Source: CAZIWJ01 sp964542855 (GTDB lineage: Bacteria; Bacteroidota; Bacteroidia; Cytophagales; Cyclobacteriaceae). From it: a DNA stretch of 8,780 nucleotides. The position numbers were made by a program, and so were the translations under genes. This document shows, in pieces, positions 8,601 through 8,780 of this stretch (positions are counted from its first letter, which is position 1; every line of letters starts with the position of its first letter). The notes below the pieces were generated by a model. The model was not told where the DNA came from and ran no database searches. It saw nothing but the letters and a program-made list of their open reading frames with translations. The stretch covers positions 1-8,780 of the forward strand of contig CAZIWJ010000147.1 of assembly GCA_964542855.1 (NCBI GenBank), given 5' to 3'.

Positions 8601-8687
8601 CGCTCCTTTCAGCGTTTGCTGGGCGTACAGGGGGAGGAAAGATGAGGAAGATAGCAGCAGGCCCAGCGAAAAAAGTAGTGATTTCAA
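5679..8687 (-). CDS. SusC/RagA-family TonB-dependent outer-membrane transporter
   Basis: Outer-membrane 22-strand beta-barrel importer energised by TonB; it forms a complex with the SusD-like protein encoded just downstream. It has 1002 residues, typical for SusC proteins without an N-terminal STN domain. The signal peptide is residues 1-22 (LPLYA, then QQ). A CarboxypepD_reg-like domain covers about 25-100, followed by a TonB-box-like QEVVVTG at 102-108. The plug spans about 113-240, with LQGQAPGVMV, VRIRGNSSID, PLYIIDGVP, LNPNDIESIQILKDA and YGARGANGVVVITTKRG. The barrel ends in a terminal Phe1002. Lack of an STN domain argues against direct sigma/anti-sigma signalling through this protein. 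The start is TTG: no ATG exists in frame between an in-frame TAA about 20 nt upstream and Met39, and starting at Met39 would delete the signal peptide. Substrate is unknown; peptides are inferred from the protease in the operon. Confidence 0.96.
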   Translation of the reverse strand: MKSLLFSLGLLLSSSSFLPLYAQQTLKGAVTDADDGSPMPGVNILLKGTGTGTITNVEGNYTLQVPQDEGILVFSFIGFRTREVPFQGSSTIDVALEIKQLQEVVVTGYATQQKKDVTGAISSIEPKSFKEINIQGVDQALQGQAPGVMVTKSSGTPGGGIMVRIRGNSSIDGSNTPLYIIDGVPVSSGSLTGRSFGGQSDNQLALLNPNDIESIQILKDAHAKAIYGARGANGVVVITTKRGESERTSFNINVQRGVSQMGNKLDLLNSSELLELHREALRNAEQNPDNAGLPGITDAIDTDWVDEITRLGILQEYQLSLTGGSDNTRFYLSGSYRDEEGVQLGSRFQRYSATLNVEHDINEDLNIGLNLILSRGRNNLVKGDNFLDGVYSGALKSLPYYQPYQEDGSFYAPGDVGYASFPNFNPVGQALIPRFLTLSGKVVGGIFADYTVIPGLNVRSKVSLNYTTVIEDQYESTETAIGGFLFDDGLGVYSTSEAATINITNTATYSFSFLENHHVNALLGNEIVQNQSRSSNVQGFGFPSDDFSYLTSAGVIFSGSSFFIESGLVSYFTGVNYDFKGKYLAGVNLRYDGSSRFGENQQYGLFPSLSLGWRVSDEAFFPTNLNIDDLKLRASYGLVGNQGIPNFAFLGTWGASTAYNLVPAIVPFTLSNPNLQWEETAELNLGLDFSILQGRFQGTLDVYNNVTTDLFLSEQLPLTTGFSSVEGNSGEVTNRGIEFALNSVNIDGPVTWRTNFNISANRNEVVSLAAEEPQFSGYNTFTNRTHAIRPGQPLGTFWGLEFLGVDPATGDAIYQDLNNDGQITADDGQVIGNAQPDFVGGITNTFSWNGFEVSAFFQYSIGNEMINFTNQGMLNAGESLDDNQVSRALDRWQEPGDITDVPRYEQGNTFNNYFSSRLVEDASYVRLKNLSLGYNLPREILDIIKFQRLKVFLSATNLLTFTNYSGADPEVNTLDGSTTAQGMDFYTFPQVRTVSVGLNADF

Positions 8688-8691
8688 TACT

Positions 8692-8780
8692 ATGATAGTT
8701 AAACTTTACGATGAGGTTAACAATTCCCTGCAGGAAATGTTGAAAAAGAGCTTTAAAAGCCTGAAAAGTAATTTGTACGA
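8692..8780 (+). CDS. Possible 5' end of a divergent gene (hypothetical, partial)
   Basis: An ATG at 8692 opens a plus-strand frame that stays open to the window edge (29 codons). The peptide begins MIVKLYDEVNNS and continues with an amphipathic, Lys/Ser/Leu-rich segment; a second ATG at 8737 gives MLKKSFKSLKSNLY. It looks like a helical protein start, but 29 codons can remain open by chance. Against it, the first ATG is only 4 nt from the opposing TTG start of the SusC-like gene, leaving no room for separate leaders; the ATG at 8737 would give a more normal spacing of about 50 nt. No family is recognised. Confidence 0.27.
   Translation, partial: MIVKLYDEVNNSLQEMLKKSFKSLKSNLY
8719..8741. repeat. 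Imperfect inverted repeat upstream of the SusC-like gene
   Basis: A 23-nt stretch beginning AACAATTCCC and ending GGAAATGTT pairs at 8 of 11 positions about its central base, with a CCTGCAGG palindrome near the centre. It lies about 32-54 nt upstream of the TTG start. It could be an operator or a weak leader hairpin. Dyads of this quality also occur by chance, so the assignment is tentative. Confidence 0.2.

Larger units (their letters stand above)
1..8687 (-). other. Candidate five-gene operon: importer pair, two lipoproteins, secreted protease
   Basis: Five same-strand genes follow each other with gaps of 3, -23, 2 and 3 nt. No spacer is long enough for a terminator or a normal promoter, so co-transcription from upstream of the SusC-like gene is very likely. 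All five products carry export signals: two signal-peptidase-I type (porin, protease) and three lipoprotein type. No regulator, inner-membrane transporter or glycan-active enzyme lies in the window. The operon may continue past the left edge, where the protease gene is cut. The reading as a protein- or peptide-scavenging locus is inference from gene content. Confidence 0.85.
8688..8780. promoter_or_regulatory. Upstream region of the SusC-like operon
   Basis: AT-rich 93-nt stretch upstream of the SusC-like start. It would be expected to carry the 5' leader and perhaps the promoter. No complete Bacteroidota -7/-33 pair was found. The nearest to TAnnTTTG on the minus strand is TACTTTTC at 8770-8763, one base off, and its -33 partner would fall outside the window. 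No Shine-Dalgarno precedes the TTG start. The same stretch also holds an imperfect dyad and a plus-strand open frame, described separately. Confidence 0.4.

Noticed and set aside
8688..8780. Minus-strand reading of this stretch as the 3' end of an upstream gene
   Set aside because: One frame is open to a TAA just before the SusC-like start, but it is only about 24 codons and Leu/Phe-rich with no recognisable feature; chance is sufficient.
1..8780. CRISPR arrays, tRNA or rRNA genes, insertion sequences and rho-independent terminators
   Set aside because: No spaced direct repeats, cloverleaf, transposase, terminal inverted repeats or GC hairpin followed by a T run was found by eye on either strand.

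Overview
The window looks like part of a Bacteroidota genome (Bacteroidetes in the broad sense; class not resolvable from this stretch). The evidence is an adjacent SusC/RagA-type TonB-dependent porin and SusD/RagB-type lipoprotein, lipoproteins with acidic residues straight after the lipid-bearing Cys, no recognisable Shine-Dalgarno sequences, and a very large secreted subtilase with beta-solenoid and PKD modules typical of gliding or T9SS-bearing Bacteroidota. All well-supported genes lie on the minus strand, so transcription runs from high to low coordinates.

Layout in transcription order: SusC-like porin (8687 to 5679, apparent TTG start); SusD-like lipoprotein (5675 to 4332), 3 nt downstream; Calx-beta/DUF4843-like lipoprotein (4354 to 3476), overlapping the susD-like gene by 23 nt; small lipocalin-like lipoprotein (3473 to 2982), 2 nt downstream; and a Kp43-like S8 serine protease (2978 to beyond the left edge), 3 nt downstream. 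The protease frame was translated by hand in full: 992 consecutive sense codons with no stop, containing the Asp/His/Asn/Ser catalytic set. Its 3' end is outside the window. The junctions leave no room for internal terminators or ordinary promoters, so this reads as one operon of at least five genes.

How the genes may work together (inference): the subtilase is exported and cuts proteins outside or on the cell. The two extra lipoproteins and the SusD-like protein sit on the cell surface and capture the products. The SusC-like porin imports them with TonB energy. This resembles the RagAB oligopeptide importer of Porphyromonas gingivalis more than a glycan utilisation locus: no glycoside hydrolase, polysaccharide lyase or sulfatase is present.

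The right end (8688-8780) is a short AT-rich stretch upstream of the SusC-like gene. It holds an imperfect dyad and the possible first 29 codons of a divergent plus-strand gene, whose ATG lies only 4 nt from the SusC-like TTG start. No tRNA, rRNA, CRISPR, insertion sequence or convincing terminator was seen. No gap over 300 bases lacks a gene.
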